Notes under the pieces: model-generated | Database searches by the model: none | Told to the model about the DNA's origin: nothing | What the model saw: only the letters and a program-made list of their open reading frames with translations | Position numbers and translations under genes: made by a program | In this document: piece after piece, positions 47,259 through 59,644 of the stretch | Numbering within the stretch: the stretch's first letter is position 1 | Layout of the letters: every line of letters starts with the position of its first letter | NCBI GenBank assembly: GCA_015178975.1 | Contig: WHVD01000003.1 | Location: 1,860,001 to 1,924,000 of the forward strand | Source: Hysterangium stoloniferum | Taxonomy: Eukaryota > Basidiomycota > Agaricomycetes > Hysterangiales > Hysterangiaceae | DNA length: 64,000 bases | Direction of reading: 5' to 3'

Positions 47259-48538
47259 ATGCTTGGCATCATGCATCCATACTCTCAAACCGCTTCTCTT
47301 ACCGACATCCAGAAACAAGCACACGCGTCTGAAAAATTATTCAACTTCCGACGGATTGCCTATTTTGCCTCTCGATCGAAGAAACCTTTGACAGCCGAGA
47401 ACATACTTCAAAACCGCCTCGTATACGTGTTTATTTCGCATATCGGGCAATACTCTGAGATATCCCATGGTTCCATTTCACCACGATTCGTATTTGACCA
47501 CTTGGAAGCTTTATCGCGCCCTAAATACCCGTTGCATGGCTACGACGCGCTTCTCGATGATACACCAATCCTGGTGGACCAGTTTGAAGGCACAGTGGGC
47601 CAGCTACAGGGCTACGTCGCCTTTCGACCCCAACTCGGCCAGATCGTCGCAGCTATATCTGGGACTGCTAACCTGAAACAAACCCTCATGAATCTCAAGG
47701 TTGGATTCGCACGGTATCCCCACGGCGGGAAACGAATAAAGGTGCACGCTGGGTTTTGGAAGATGTATAGGGGCTTACAGGCAAGTGCCATGCAAGCCGT
47801 GAAGGCCGGACTGGAAAACTACGGAGAAAGCATTACCGAGATTGTCGTCACGGGCCACAGCATGGGTGGCTCATTGTCTTATTTCTTGCTATTAGACATT
47901 ATGATGGATACAAATAGCTCAGGCGATATTCGTCGTTTGATCGGTCAACGGCGGCTTAAGCTCCGACTGGTTGTCTTTGGGGCCCCTAGGGTCGGCAACA
48001 AGGCTTTTGCAGAATATTGGACCAAGTGTATAAGCGACTACCATGGTGGCGATGGGGACATGTTTCAGGAGTATTCGTTGAAAACTAATGAAGATGGTAT
48101 GTATGTTTACATATTTTGTTTTTTTTTAGTTATTTATCCTTGACTTCGTTATCCAAAGGCGCCCATATACTACCACCGCACTGGATGGGATATAGGCACT
48201 TGACACAGTCACCCATATACCTTTTCAAGGGAAATTTATACTGGATACCATCACTCTACAGGGAGTATGGTGCATTCCTTGTGGAATCCACAAATACACT
48301 GGCGGATGCTGTGACTCCCATGTCAGGATCAGACGTCGTCGGGATAGATGTTCGTCACTTTAGTTGGCCATTAGGAGGGCATAATTACTACTTTAGGAAC
48401 ATGGAAAGTTTACAGCGCCGAATGAAGTGGTTGGAGTTGTCTTCGAAGGAGGAGGATGGATGGATGGAAAGGTACAAGGCTAAATTGGAAAAATGGGAGA
48501 ATAAATACGGTATTCTTCCCACAGACCCTACATTGTAA
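47259..48538 (+). CDS. class-3 lipase (alpha/beta hydrolase), copy B
   Basis: Exons 47259-48096 and 48159-48538, phase 1 intron of 62 bp (donor GTATGT, acceptor AAAG); 405 residues, intact. Same family as the gene at 42379. Motifs: VHAGFWKMYRGLQ, nucleophile VTGHSMGGSLSYF (Ser201), FGAPRVGNKAF, LPPHWMGYRHLTQSPIYL after the intron (probable catalytic His), FSWPLGGHNYYF, and a short charged C terminus. No clear secretion signal in this frame; a hydrophobic stretch exists in a neighbouring frame just upstream without a start codon. Likely ester or acylglycerol hydrolase; substrate unknown. It is the intact member of a local lipase family of two genes plus one truncated copy. Confidence 0.9.
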
Positions 48539-48773
48539 TATGCTGTCCACAAAGAATAGTTCTTTTTCATTGGTTTGGATGATCCTCCAGATATTAATTA
48601 ATCATAGTGAAAACACCCCACTGTCCCTCTTTGAAAAATGCTGAATGGGTTTCAGTTGATATTCTTACTTTAAATCTCATTTCCAGTGAATTTATTTCTG
48701 CAGAGTTAAATGGGAAAAGGAGCTATATTAAGTTAGCCTTAGTTGGAACTGTTAGGTGAACAACTAAGCTATG

Positions 48774-49728
48774 TGTTACGACTGGAAATCCTGCCGGACT
48801 CTGGGTACTAACTTATATACACCTGCACCCTATACGCACCCGTTATCAGTTCACCGGAATTCCCACCGGACTCCATATGTCAGACTCGTCTATGTTCGAC
48901 TTCATTACATTGTGTTTCAGTCACTGGAATACTCACTGGACTCCATCTCTGTCTATTTCCGACCTCGTCCCACATGTCAGTCACCGGACCCCACTCAGAA
49001 AACACAACACCTCTCTAACAGAGCCCCGTTCCCATTTTAGTCAAATGACCTGTCATGATTCGGACTCTGCTCCCGCTCTGTTTCCCGTTATGGTTTATGA
49101 TTTGTCACTATTCAGACTCCGCTCCGTTCCGTCCCATTCCTAACACCAAATTGGTGTTTACTATTCCTGTTTTATGTTTTGCTCGTTTCGTTTCATTATT
49201 ACTGGATTCGGTATGACATTCACTCCACAGTCTATTTAAACTGGCAGATGTTGTACATACAATCCAGTCAGAAAATTGGCTTAGATTCCCCCCAGTAATC
49301 TAATACATTTTCCGCTCTAAAACCCTACTTGAATCACACTGCTCGCACTAGTCGGAGCCCATGGGCTCCAGCGCATCTATCTCTCTTACCAAACTCGACT
49401 CACGACCCACGACCTCTGACCTATGACCCCCGACCCACGACCCCCTGACCCCCGACCCCCTGACCCCCGACCCCCTGACCCCCGACCCCCTGACCCCCGA
49501 CCCCCTGACCCCTGACCCCGACCCCTGACCCCGACCCCTGACCCCGACCCCCTGACCCCTGACCCCCGCCCGGACTCCCGGACCCCCGCCCGGACTCCCG
49601 GGATTCCTGTCTGCCTGTCTGAAATTGGACAACATGATCTAGTGAGGGCGCAGCCTATAAGCTGAAGCCAAGTCCTACCGGATATTCTGCAGGTTTCTCC
49701 GGAAACCCGCCCTGTACGTATCCTAACA
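48774..49728 (+). mobile_element. solo LTR 1 with 5-bp target duplication
   Basis: Starts TGTTACGACTGG and ends ATCCTAACA, with a perfect TSD of CTATG at 48769-48773 and 49729-49733. Contains a TATA-like box (CTATTTAAACTGGCAGATG near 49231) and a later block GTCGGAGCCCATGGGCTCC shared with the other copies. No internal retrotransposon genes are adjacent, so it is a solo LTR left by recombination. Confidence 0.92.
49388..49570. repeat. minisatellite in solo LTR 1
   Basis: Repeats of a 15-16-base unit based on CCGACCCCCTGACCC. Same site as the different arrays in the other two LTRs. Confidence 0.9.
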
Positions 49729-49787
49729 CTATGTACCTATATTAAGTTACTATGTGTATGTATTAGTGTAGGTAAGTCACTATATTT

Positions 49788-50390
49788 GTCCAGATTTACC
49801 CGTCACGCGGCGTAAATCTCGTCGACCCCCGTAAATCGCGGCATCGGGCCGGCACGACGGCCGCGCCCCGCCGCACGGCAGCGACGTCCGGGGACCCGGC
49901 TTTAGGGGACCTTTGGCAACTCACTCACTTCTACACCGCCGCTCACTCACGCGGGTTCCGCGCTCGCACGCACGCACACACACTCTCCTCTCTCTTTCTT
50001 TTGTCGTAGTAAGATAGCACCACCAACAAAGTCGCAGCGCGATTTATTTTATTTTATATATATAAATAAATAAATAAATATTTCCATTTGCACCACCAAA
50101 AAACTATTTTTTCTAGCGAGTTCTTTTTCATTGGGTAGGGGGGGGGCGGCGATGAGTTTTGTTATATCATTTATGGGACGTATAGACCCTGCCATATTCA
50201 AATTACCAATATAAATTACATGAGTCCCATTTCTGGGAGAGCACGGCATGCTCCTTGATTTTTTATATAGCCATCTGTTTTCATTTTGGCTAGATTTACG
50301 GTGGTAAGAGCAGGTAAGATAGGAGGTAAGTGAGCGCTTAGCGAGATTTACAGGTAGATTTACCGTGGATTTACCGTAGATTTACACATC
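49788..50390. repeat. GTAAATC-rich terminal-repeat-like block
   Basis: Clusters of GTAAATCT/GATTTAC, in both orientations, occur near 49792-49836 and again near 50290-50383, bracketing about 450 bp with a GC-rich left part. The arrangement recalls subterminal repeats of a small non-autonomous DNA element; ends and TSD could not be fixed. A single matching GGTAAATCTGG lies at 56940. Confidence 0.4.
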
Positions 50391-51099
50391 CGGGCGGCAC
50401 ACTTCCAAATGGTTCTTCAAAAAAATTATAATTTATAACCAACAAATATATATATATATTTCTATACAAAAAATTGATTAATCTAGTGCAAGTTTGCACG
50501 GGCAGTTGCTCCTCGTCGTGTCACTCTCAGCGAAATTGCTTACGTAATGGTTCAAACCACCCCCACAACCTCGACCACTTTGAAGCGCCCGATTGACTCA
50601 GCATGTCTTCGCACATCCATCCATCTTCATTCCATGTAACGCGGCTTCTCTGGTCTGGCTTGGTACGGTTCAGAACGTGGCATTCTCGATTCCACCATCG
50701 TCTTGCTGTATGGACATCGACAAATCCGATCCAGCAGGGAAACCTGCTGGCCTCGGTACACGCTCCCAACCGTATACTACCCACCACTGGGTCACCAAGA
50801 TTCTCAGAGTTCGATGCACGCGTAGGTCGGCACGAATTGACTATCTTATCACTCCCTTTGGACCAGGCTCAGTAGTAGACTCCTAATCAGTAATTCTGGA
50901 TGGGCGAAACGGTCGGGGTAGCGGTATCCCCCTGATGAGAGCTCTCGTCGGCTCGAAACCGTTACTATCCCGTTTCCCCTAGCCACCCTCTACACTAGCT
51001 GACAAAGTTCAATCTTCGGAGACAACTGTTTGCGGCGAGTGATAAGGTGGTGGTCCGCCCAGCGGCACTCTGGTGGACGCTGGTGACCTCGCGTTGTCA

Positions 51100-51720
51100 A
51101 GGTCACCTGGCTATTCTCGCCAGTCACGGTACCCCCGTATCGCTCATCTCCACTCCAAGAGAGACACCACGTCATGATCGAGGACGCGGTGGTGGATACA
51201 GTAACAAAACCTGAAACCTACCGAGTAAGTCACTACCTACAGAAATAAGTCGCACCGATGCCGATGCCCTACCGCACTCCCCCAGCCCCACCCCATCTCT
51301 CCCGCCCGCCTGTCACGGTACTCGCATCGCCCATCTCTCGCCCATCTCTCTCTCTCTCTCTCTCTCTCCCTCTTCCGGCATTCTCGCCTGTCACGGTACC
51401 CCCGTATCGCCCATCTCCACTCCAAGACAGACACCACGTCGTGATCGAGGACGCGGCGGCGGATGCACCAGCGCCCTACCGCACCCCCCAGCCAGCCCGC
51501 CAGCCCCACCCCATATCTCTCTCATCTCCCCCTCTTCCAGCATTCTCGCCAGTCACGGTACCCCCGTATCGCCCATCTCCACTCCAAGAAAGACATCACG
51601 TCGTGATCGAGGACGCGGCGGTGGACGCACCGATGCCCTACCGCACCCCATGTCTCTCTCTCTCTCTCCCCCCCTCTTCCGGCATTCTCGCCTGTCTCGG
51701 TACTCGTATCGTCCATCCAT
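51100..51720. repeat. degenerate tandem repeat of 150-270 bp
   Basis: A core (CAGTCACGGTACCCCCGTATCG ... GTGATCGAGGACGCGG) recurs near 51120, 51391 and 51549, with CT-rich spacers between. An open frame of 228 codons over it (51258-51944) is repeat-derived (SPVTVPPYRPSPLQ); I do not support it as a gene. Confidence 0.7.
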
Positions 51721-51944
51721 CTCCATCCCGCCGCACCACCAAGACAAAGAGTCCCAGTTTACACCGCCATCAACCCCGCCAAGCCACGCTGTCGTACAGC
51801 CAGGACTGCCTATATCCCAGCGCCACGTTTGGCGGCACACAAGAGAGCGGGAGGAGCAGCTATGAGGTGTCTGTCACCATCGTGGTGCGTATTCTCCGCT
51901 TCTACAAAGAGCGGTTGAAGTTGAACCACGACGACTGCCTCTGA

Positions 51945-53203
51945 ATGCTCGTCATTTCTTATCATGCTATGTATATATGTCAACATTCTATTTACAGTAC
52001 TAATGCTCCGTTTTACTTACATAGGATGTGGACTTTTAGCTCCTCATTCCTATGCGGGCTACCTCTGCATTCGCGGTCTAACTGACGACTGGACACGATA
52101 TGCCTTCATCACGGAAAACTGGAGTGCATCCGAAACGGAAGATATGACCCACTGGGGGCGACACGAGGTCAGGTTGTTACCATGAATCGCCTTGCTCTCT
52201 CTCTTGCTGTGGGCGAGACTGCCACAATGTAGTTGTGAGTTTCTTGACCCTGTTTTGGAAATGTGACTGGATTCTAATGGTATTTTATTAGGTTCCAAGC
52301 ATTATGGACACGTCTACCAACCCTACTACTGCATCTTCCGTTCCATCAGCCTGCCCCTATCCCAGAAAGCTACAGATACCGCTCCTGAGGATTCCTCCGT
52401 CCCAGCATCATCATCGTCCTCTTTTGCCCTCTTCAGGACGATGTCCTCTTCCGATGCCAAAACCAACGCCGCCCACCACCAAACCATCACCATCAGCAGC
52501 AAAAGGATCAGGCCTAGGAAGCACATCTGCAAGCGCTAGGGTATCGACAAGGAATGCGGGTGCAACACATGGTGCGTGTAACTACTTGAACTACTATCTC
52601 ACTAGTCAAAATGCTGATCGTCAACAGGTCATGTTTGCTTATTGGTGATGTCCTGTTTTTCATCATACATGGTGGCAAAACAACGGTCTTAAGGGCCTGA
52701 GTTAAACAGCATGTTATGCAGGACATACATGGTACGTTTCCTCCAAATACGGTTTCTTTCGATGATTACTGACCCCTATAATATAATCATTTTAGTGGCA
52801 AAGCATTCGCAGCATGAGAAACAATGTCTGACAACGTAACACCTTACCAACCCACCACTACCACCACTACCATCACTATAACAAATGTGATATGGTATGG
52901 GTGGTGAAGTCGAAGAGGAGCTCCCACCCCTTTTCCTTCTGCACCATCAATGAGGTGGCGATAGATAAGAGCTGGACTTGATTCTGGGGCGGGGTGGGAT
53001 CAATGGGGAAAAGAAGGGGTAGAACCAAATCGCGGTATTTTTCTTGTATATGTAGTTAAATATCGCCACATTGGATGTATTTTAAACCAATCTATGTGAA
53101 TGATCACTTTGAAAAAGTCACTGTATTCGTGTATTGTCTCAGATTGATTTATTGAGTAACAAGGGCAAAGTTTGCCTCCGCCTTCTCAAGGTTTGTCAAA
53201 GGG
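51945..53203. other. spacer upstream of the recombinase gene
   Basis: No exon clearly supported. A frame at 52304-52648 is Ser/Pro-rich without family resemblance. Possible left part of the recombinase element. Confidence 0.35.
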
Positions 53204-55700
53204 ATGTCGCCAAAGTTGAAGCACATGCATACAACTACTTCAACGAAGAAATGTGGCCGTTCTATGACAAAAAATAAGCCAAAGCCGGCAAGACTGTCCG
53301 TTGCTGAGTTAAAAACGGTCAAAGACGTCTCAATGAAAGAGCACGGATTTGCCAAAACTACAAATATTAAATATAACCAACGGCTTCGTGAGGCAAGAAT
53401 GTGGTTGAAGGAGCTGGTGGAAACTGAACAATCCCCGACTATTCCTCCAGGGGCTAATGAACTAGGTTGCCACCTAGGCAGTTTTGACTGGACGCCAGGA
53501 GAGCTAGAAGGCGCTTTCAACAATATACCAACTCGGGCTTCACCTTGGATTCTTGGATTATTCATTGCATACAAGTGCTTCACCCAGAAGACTAAAGTGA
53601 CAACAGCATGGCAGATACATGCAGCATTCAAACAGGTGTGGGAAACTGTGTATGTAAAAATAAAACTACTCGTGTCTTCTTCTACTGATGTTGTATGGTA
53701 CATATATATATATAATTAGGGACCCTAACGGAAGATGGTCTGGCCCCTGGTGGTGGGATCACGAGAAAGGGACTGGTTGTGGCAATCCAGCCAATTCTCG
53801 AGATGTCGAACGCATCATTGACGCCATCAAACGGCGTGACGGAAACGAGGGAAGCCGTTCACACTCCACGGCAATGACGAAGCAGGATATGGACAAAATA
53901 ATTCAATGGTCAAATCAACTCTGTCCAGATTCAATGCTAGAAGAACTGGGGAAGCTATCCCAGGGAGAATACTGGAAGGAACTTCCCTTTGTAGTGAAGC
54001 ACTTTATGATGCGTGCATTTGCTACAAGCGGATTCACCCTATGGACCCGGTGCGTCTTTGTAGCTACATATTAATAGAAGTGAAGTGCCCGCGAATTTGA
54101 ACTATTTAATTTATTTCAGAAATTTCGAACTCGCCAAGCTACAGTATAAACATATCACCCTAGACCTCAAGACGAATGACGATTACAAATACGCCTACTT
54201 CAAGGTCTCTTTACTCGATAGGAAGAACTGGGCTCACCATCAAACCAGGGATGAAATTATACACGGTTAGTTCACTCTCTCTTTGAATGACCCACTCTGA
54301 TGTATATATTTTAATTTGGAAATGAATTACAAAAAAGGGCACGAATATCATATATACGAGCAGCCAGAGAATCCAAATATCGACATGCACTTCCACTTTC
54401 TTCGATGGCTCCAATTTTCCAACCAATTCATCTACCACCGTCCGCTGGAAGCGGACGACTATATTTTCCCTGCCATAGGCTCGAATGGAATTGCCCGGAT
54501 CGAGACTCCCATTCCCCACGATACCATTCAAAAATGGCTCGACGAGTTTGTTGAGGCATGCGAGATCAATTTAGGTCGAGGCTGGCTGACCACGCACTGT
54601 TTTCACCGAGGTGGAGCGCAGTATCGTTTTATGTACGCACACTTTGGGAAGCGATGGAGTCTGGCAATCATTCGATGGTGGGGAGGGTGGGCTGAAGGAG
54701 AACACTTATATAGGCTTTATTTTTTTAATGTTTTGGAACAGATATCTAACCAACCTCTAACTAAACCCCCTAACCCAACCCCTAACCCCACAATAATCAC
54801 AGCGGGACACCCTGATTCGGTACCTTTTGGATGAACTATACCATTATGAAGAATCACACGGCGATGCACTCCGGCCGATCTCTCACGAAGCCGATAAGTC
54901 CTTTCTCAGCGAACACGTCGAGTCATGGCCACCTTCCAAATCTGAGCTACGTGAGATGATGGTGGCACAGGCAAAAGCACTTGAAGAAAAAATCCTCACT
55001 TCTTTAACTGCTGCCCCCATCGCCTTTGCTGCTTCAGGCGACACAAATACCGGCCACGCAGCAGCAGGGGACAATCCTGGCCCACATTCTCGAACATCCC
55101 AAATGACACCAAACGAGATCAATGCGAACGCAAACACAAAAAACCCTGCCATGCTCACCTTGCCAGAAAACCGCAGGCTGTGTATACCCTCAATCGCACG
55201 GAAAGGCCCACTCCATTTGCGCTGGAAACAGATAATTCACGATTGGGAAAGTGCCGATCCATCCCGTGGCCATTATGTCCCGCTCAAGGATTGGGATCCT
55301 GAGTGGTTGAGAGGAGAAAATCGAACGACGTTCGGCGTAAAGTACCGCCAAAGAAAGCTCGTCACGATGGAATATATTGAAAGGCGAGTCAGGTCTCACA
55401 GTTCATCTCCATCTATCTACAGTATCTCACTCAGTGCCGTTCCTTGCTTGATTTTCTCAATTCACCACATTCACCGTTGCGCAGATGCCAGCAAGACGAC
55501 ACTGTATTTCTCACCAAATGGCCGGCCGCCCATGAAGGTCCCAAGAAATTGCTCGAAGCAATCACGGACGATCTGAAGGACAGGGAGGTCATCAAGTCGC
55601 GAAAAAGCCATAAAGGTCAAATCAAAAATAAAAATAAAAATAAAAAATAAAAATAAAAATTCATGACATGATATACGCAACAATGCCACCCATCGTTTCA
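53150..55700 (+). mobile_element. probable Crypton-type DNA transposon
   Basis: Defined only by the recombinase gene; the true ends are unknown because Cryptons lack terminal inverted repeats and make little or no target duplication. It lies in a block of other mobile DNA. Confidence 0.5.
53204..55650 (+). CDS. Crypton-like tyrosine recombinase, damaged
   Basis: Model of six exons: 53204-53649, 53720-54049, 54120-54265, 54338-54705, 54803-55392, 55485-55650; about 681 residues. Family: tyrosine recombinases of Crypton-type elements, which cut and rejoin DNA through a Tyr. Seen: an N-terminal SAM-like/DNA-binding helical part (TTNIKYNQRLREARMWLKEL), the first Arg region FATSGFTLWTR, then LTTHCFHRGGAQYRFM (box-II H-x-x-R region, H394 with R398), WWGGWAEGEH, and DTLIRYLLDEL with candidate nucleophile Tyr437. 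Damage: the intron between 54705 and 54803 begins TT (TTATAT) where GT is expected; read-through ends at 54834. Position 397, expected Arg in H-x-x-R, is His. The last intron can start at GT (55393) or at GC (55383). The start may lie further upstream. Confidence 0.75.
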
Positions 55701-57105
55701 ATCATTATATTACACTAAGTCATTTCAGTCTCAGTGTCAATTTTATACACCCAGTCACAAACACAAGCCGTTTCAATCCGAATTTATTTATACTATTTTA
55801 ATATACGGACAAAACAATCGATTATGTACCACGACGATAAAAGTTTGGTTGAGGGGGGAAAGGGGGGCGCGCGCGCTCACTAAGGCAGGTTGAAGGTGGG
55901 GTTGGATTGGAGAGGAGGGCGCAGTAGCGGCAAGGGGAGCGAGTGGAGCGAGTGGAGGGGAGCGGAAGTGGAAACCCAAAACACCAGGAGGAAGAAAAAA
56001 GGGAGAGAGATCAGTAATCGGCATAATAATCAAAGCAGATAATCACTCATCACTGGCTGGCAAAAGCAAACACATTTCTCATCGACAAATAGGACCAAAG
56101 AAACCGGGCGAGTTGAAGATGGGGTGTGGCTCAAGTAGTCGAGTACAGCCTGTAGAAAAGGAGACCATGTGGAGTGTGCATGGTTGCTTAAACGAGAAAG
56201 TACGCACTAACGATGTGAACGAGAGAATGTGTGGAAAGTCTTCAGCCATCCGTGATTAGCTCCGCCGCATTTGGGGCTGAGGCGGGGAGGAGAACCTTGG
56301 CTGCTCAGCAGACATGGTGCAATTATGTGTTCAAGTTGCTTAAACGAGAGGAGAGTTGTTTTTGGTGAAGAGTAAGCTGGCTTGGGTGAAAGCCAATATG
56401 AGTTCGTGTCATAATGTTCGAGGATGTCTGGCTCACCTGCACCTGAAGGCCCCAAGGAGAGGGAGAGGGAGGGAGAGAGAGAGAGAGAGAGCCAGGCCGA
56501 GAGAGAGAGAGAGCCAGGCCGAGAGAGAGAGAGAGGGAGAGGGAGAGAGCCAGGCCAAGGGAGGGAGAGAGAGGGAGAGCTGCCAGGCCGCCGAGAGAGA
56601 AGGGAGAGAGAGAGCCGCCAGGCCGCCGAGAGAGAAGGGAGAGAGAGAGAGAGAGAGAGCCGCGAGAGACGGAGGGCGGTGTGTGTGGTGGGGAACGAGG
56701 GGATGAGTGAGGACGCTCACATCGGGTCCAGCAGGCCGGCCCCGAGAGCAAGACAGGACGGACAGGACGGAGGGTGGTGTGCGTAGGGGAACGAGGGGGG
56801 TTCGTTTTTGAAACCAGGTCACGTGTGCGGGGTGGGCCGTGGCGGGGTGCGCCGGGTGGTCGGGTAAGGCGGCCGGCCACCTGACTCGAGCCGACTCACG
56901 TCACCACCTGACCACGCGGCGCACCCCCCCCACGCCGCGGTAAATCTGGCGAAGTAAGTGTTAGAACTGGGAAACCTGCTAGACCCTGGATCCCACCCTA
57001 TAAGCACTTATATATTTTTCCAGAACAACCAGCTGGACTCTGATCAGATATCCCAGACCTCTTAGATGTGTAAATATCTTTGCCCCAATCTGTTCCTGAG
57101 CCTGT
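55651..57105. other. low-complexity, gene-free stretch
   Basis: Contains G- and GA-rich runs. Long frames in both directions over 56356-56880 are produced by the GA repeat and are not genes. Nothing else supported. Confidence 0.5.
56455..56685. repeat. GA-rich microsatellite with CCAGGCC units
   Basis: Long purine tract GAGAGA broken by GCCAGGCCGAGAGAG units and CCGCCAGGCCGCCGAG blocks. Confidence 0.9.
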
Positions 57106-57430
57106 TGTTATGACTGGAATTCCTGCTGGACTCTGGGCACTAATTTATATGCACCCGCACCCTATATGCACCAATTGTCAGTTTACCGGAATTCCCACCG
57201 GACTCCATACATCAGACTTGTCCACATTTGACATTTGTTACTTCATGTATCAGTCACCGGAATACCTGTGATGTATTAGTCTTATTTTAATACTATTTTC
57301 CGAAAAATGAGTCCAATGCTCTATCAAAATGTGCAAATACTCAATTCACTGCAAGGTAAAATAATTTAAGTATTTGATATTAATCAGTGGCAGCCTGAAT
57401 AGACTTAGAACCCCTGAAGTCAAGAGTTTA

Positions 57431-58431
57431 TGTTACGACTGGACAATCCCGCCGGACTCCGGGCACTAACCCATACGCCCCCACGCACTTCAAGCACCAA
57501 TTGTCTATTTATAGGATTTCCCGCCCGGACTCCGTTACGTCAAGACTTGTTACATTTGCCCTCATTACGACACATATCAGTCACTGGACTTCCCCCGGAC
57601 TCTGTCTCTGTCTATGTCCGTCTTCGTCCCACACATCAGTCACCAGACCCCACTCAGAATCCCGTCACCACTCTAATCGAGCCCCGTTCCCGTTTTAGTC
57701 AAATGACCTGTCACGATTTAGGACTCCGCTCCCGCTCCGTTTCCCGTTATGGGTTATGCTTTGTCACAATTCAGACTCCACTCCGTTCCATTCCATTCCT
57801 AACACCAATTTGGTGTTTACTATTCCCGTTTTATGTTTTGTTAGTTTCATTTCGTCATTACTGGATTTGGTATGTCATTCACTCCATGGTCTATATAAAC
57901 TGGCAGATGTTGTACATACAATCCAGTCAGAAAATTAGCTTATATTCCCCCCAGTAATCTAATAACATTTTCTGCTCTAAAACCTTGCTTGATTCACATC
58001 GCTTCCACTAGTCGGAGCCCATGGGCTCCAGCGCATCTATCTCTCTCAACTATCTCAACTTACGACCCACGACCTCTGACTTATGACCCACGACATCTGA
58101 CTTACGACTCACGACCTCCAACTTACGACCCACAACCTCCGACTTACGACCCACAACCTCCGACTTACGACCCACAACCTCCGACTTACGACCCACAACC
58201 TCCGACTTACGACCCACAACCTCCGACTTACGACCCATGACCTCCGACTTACGACCCACAACCTCTGACTTATGACCTACGACCCCCACCTGGACTCCCC
58301 GGGATTCCCGTCCGTCTGTTTGAAATTGGACAACACAATCTAGCGAGGGTGCAGCCTATAAGCTGAAGCCAAGTCCTACCAGATATCCCGCGGGTTTCTC
58401 CAGAGACCCGGCCTGTGTGTGTATCCTAACA
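57431..58431 (+). mobile_element. solo LTR 2 with 5-bp target duplication
   Basis: TGTTACGACTGG at the left end and ATCCTAACA at the right end, flanked by TSD GTTTA (57426-57430 and 58432-58436). TATA-like CTATATAAACTGGCAG near 57891. It lies inside the DNA element, which lies inside LTR 3, so it is the youngest of the three insertions. Confidence 0.92.
58065..58275. repeat. minisatellite in solo LTR 2
   Basis: Ten or so units of 20 bases, CCGACTTACGACCCACAACC with small changes. An open frame across it is repeat-derived. Confidence 0.9.
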
Positions 58432-59439
58432 GTTTACTTGAATATATGCACCCTACTTCGCAAAGAAGGTTTTGAGAGCTGCTTGTGCAAGCTTGTTCTT
58501 TTTCTGTAAAAACACTACTAAAATATGAATAACAATTCACTGATTCCGAAACTAGATTCAACTTTGATTCTAGCTAGTTTATATATATTTTATACTATTT
58601 ATCAAACAGTAAAAATATTAATAAACAGGTCAAAAGATTAGATATAGAATAAAACACTATTTGGCTAATATATGCTTTATTTACACTAATCTACAGAGTC
58701 TACTGTGATACTAACTTATCAGGATCTTAATGTAGTCTTAAGGATTCTGCAAGAATATTCTCAGTATTTATTTATGCCAAAAACCAGGTAGAAATTAGAA
58801 ATGTATTCCTAATCTCAATATAACCTAATATATTTATTACTTTAATTGATAACCAACTACTCAACTAGAGGTGGATTAGTAATAAAGGATAGCCAGCTAC
58901 TCAACTAAGAGATAGCAAAGGGAACAGTTGATATGTTTATTTATTTATTATTGATTGATAACCAACAGCTCAACTAGAGGTGGTTAAGGGATTCTGAGTT
59001 AGCTTAGGTCAACAGCTCAACTAGAGGTGACTAAGTGTATGTATGTATTTGTCCAACAGCCCAATTAGGGGTGGAATATAACTGCTGCTGCAATGGCACA
59101 CTGATGTGGCTGGTTAAGATGGTTAAAATGAGTTATATTTCAGTGGTGGAGCAGAGCTCCTTATATATAGTAAAATCTGAGACATGGGAGAATGTTCTAG
59201 CTACTTGTTTTACCTATTTTTAGCTATTTTACCTGGAATCTGCTGGAATATTCCAGGAGTTTCTACTACTTTCCATTGTAGCATATATGCTGATGTAATG
59301 TTCTCGCGCATCGCGAAGTTGCTGATTTCGTGCACACGTGCTGATTACTTAATTTTCCCGCGTGTGTCACAATGTTTCCATATGTGTGACATTATGATTA
59401 TTCAGCCATTTGTGACAACTTGTCGCGTTTGTGATGAGA

Positions 59440-59644
59440 GTCACATGTTGTGACACCAGTCACATGTTGTGACACCAGTCACATGTTGTGACACCAGTCA
59501 CATGTTGTGACACCAGTCACATGTTGTGACACCAGTCACATGTTGTGACACCAGTCACATGTTGTGACACCAGTCACATGTTGTGACACCAGTCACATGT
59601 TGTGACACCAGTCACATGTTGTGACACCAGTCACATGTTGTGAC
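59440..59644. repeat. 19-bp palindromic tandem array, 11 units
   Basis: Eleven copies (the last incomplete) of GTCACATGTTGTGACACCA without any change. Each unit contains the inverted repeat GTCACA-TGT-TGTGAC, so single strands could fold into a row of hairpins. TTTCCCGCG motifs flank it on both sides. Confidence 0.95.

Noticed and set aside
51258-51944. 228-codon frame rich in Pro and Ser
   Set aside because: Derived from the degenerate tandem repeat and CT-rich runs; no domain, no conserved start.
54740-54792. CCCTAA-like telomeric repeats
   Set aside because: Only a few imperfect CCTAAC units inside an intron of the recombinase gene; far too short and irregular for a telomere.
56356-56880. 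Long frames on both strands with Glu/Arg or Ser/Leu repeats
   Set aside because: Products of the GA microsatellite; not coding.
57989-58289. Frames with repeated YDPQPPT- or RKSEVVG-like peptides
   Set aside because: Direct translation of the LTR minisatellite; the array unit differs in every LTR copy.
59440-59644. CRISPR-like look of the 19-bp array
   Set aside because: Units are contiguous without spacers, the genome is eukaryotic, and no Cas gene is present.
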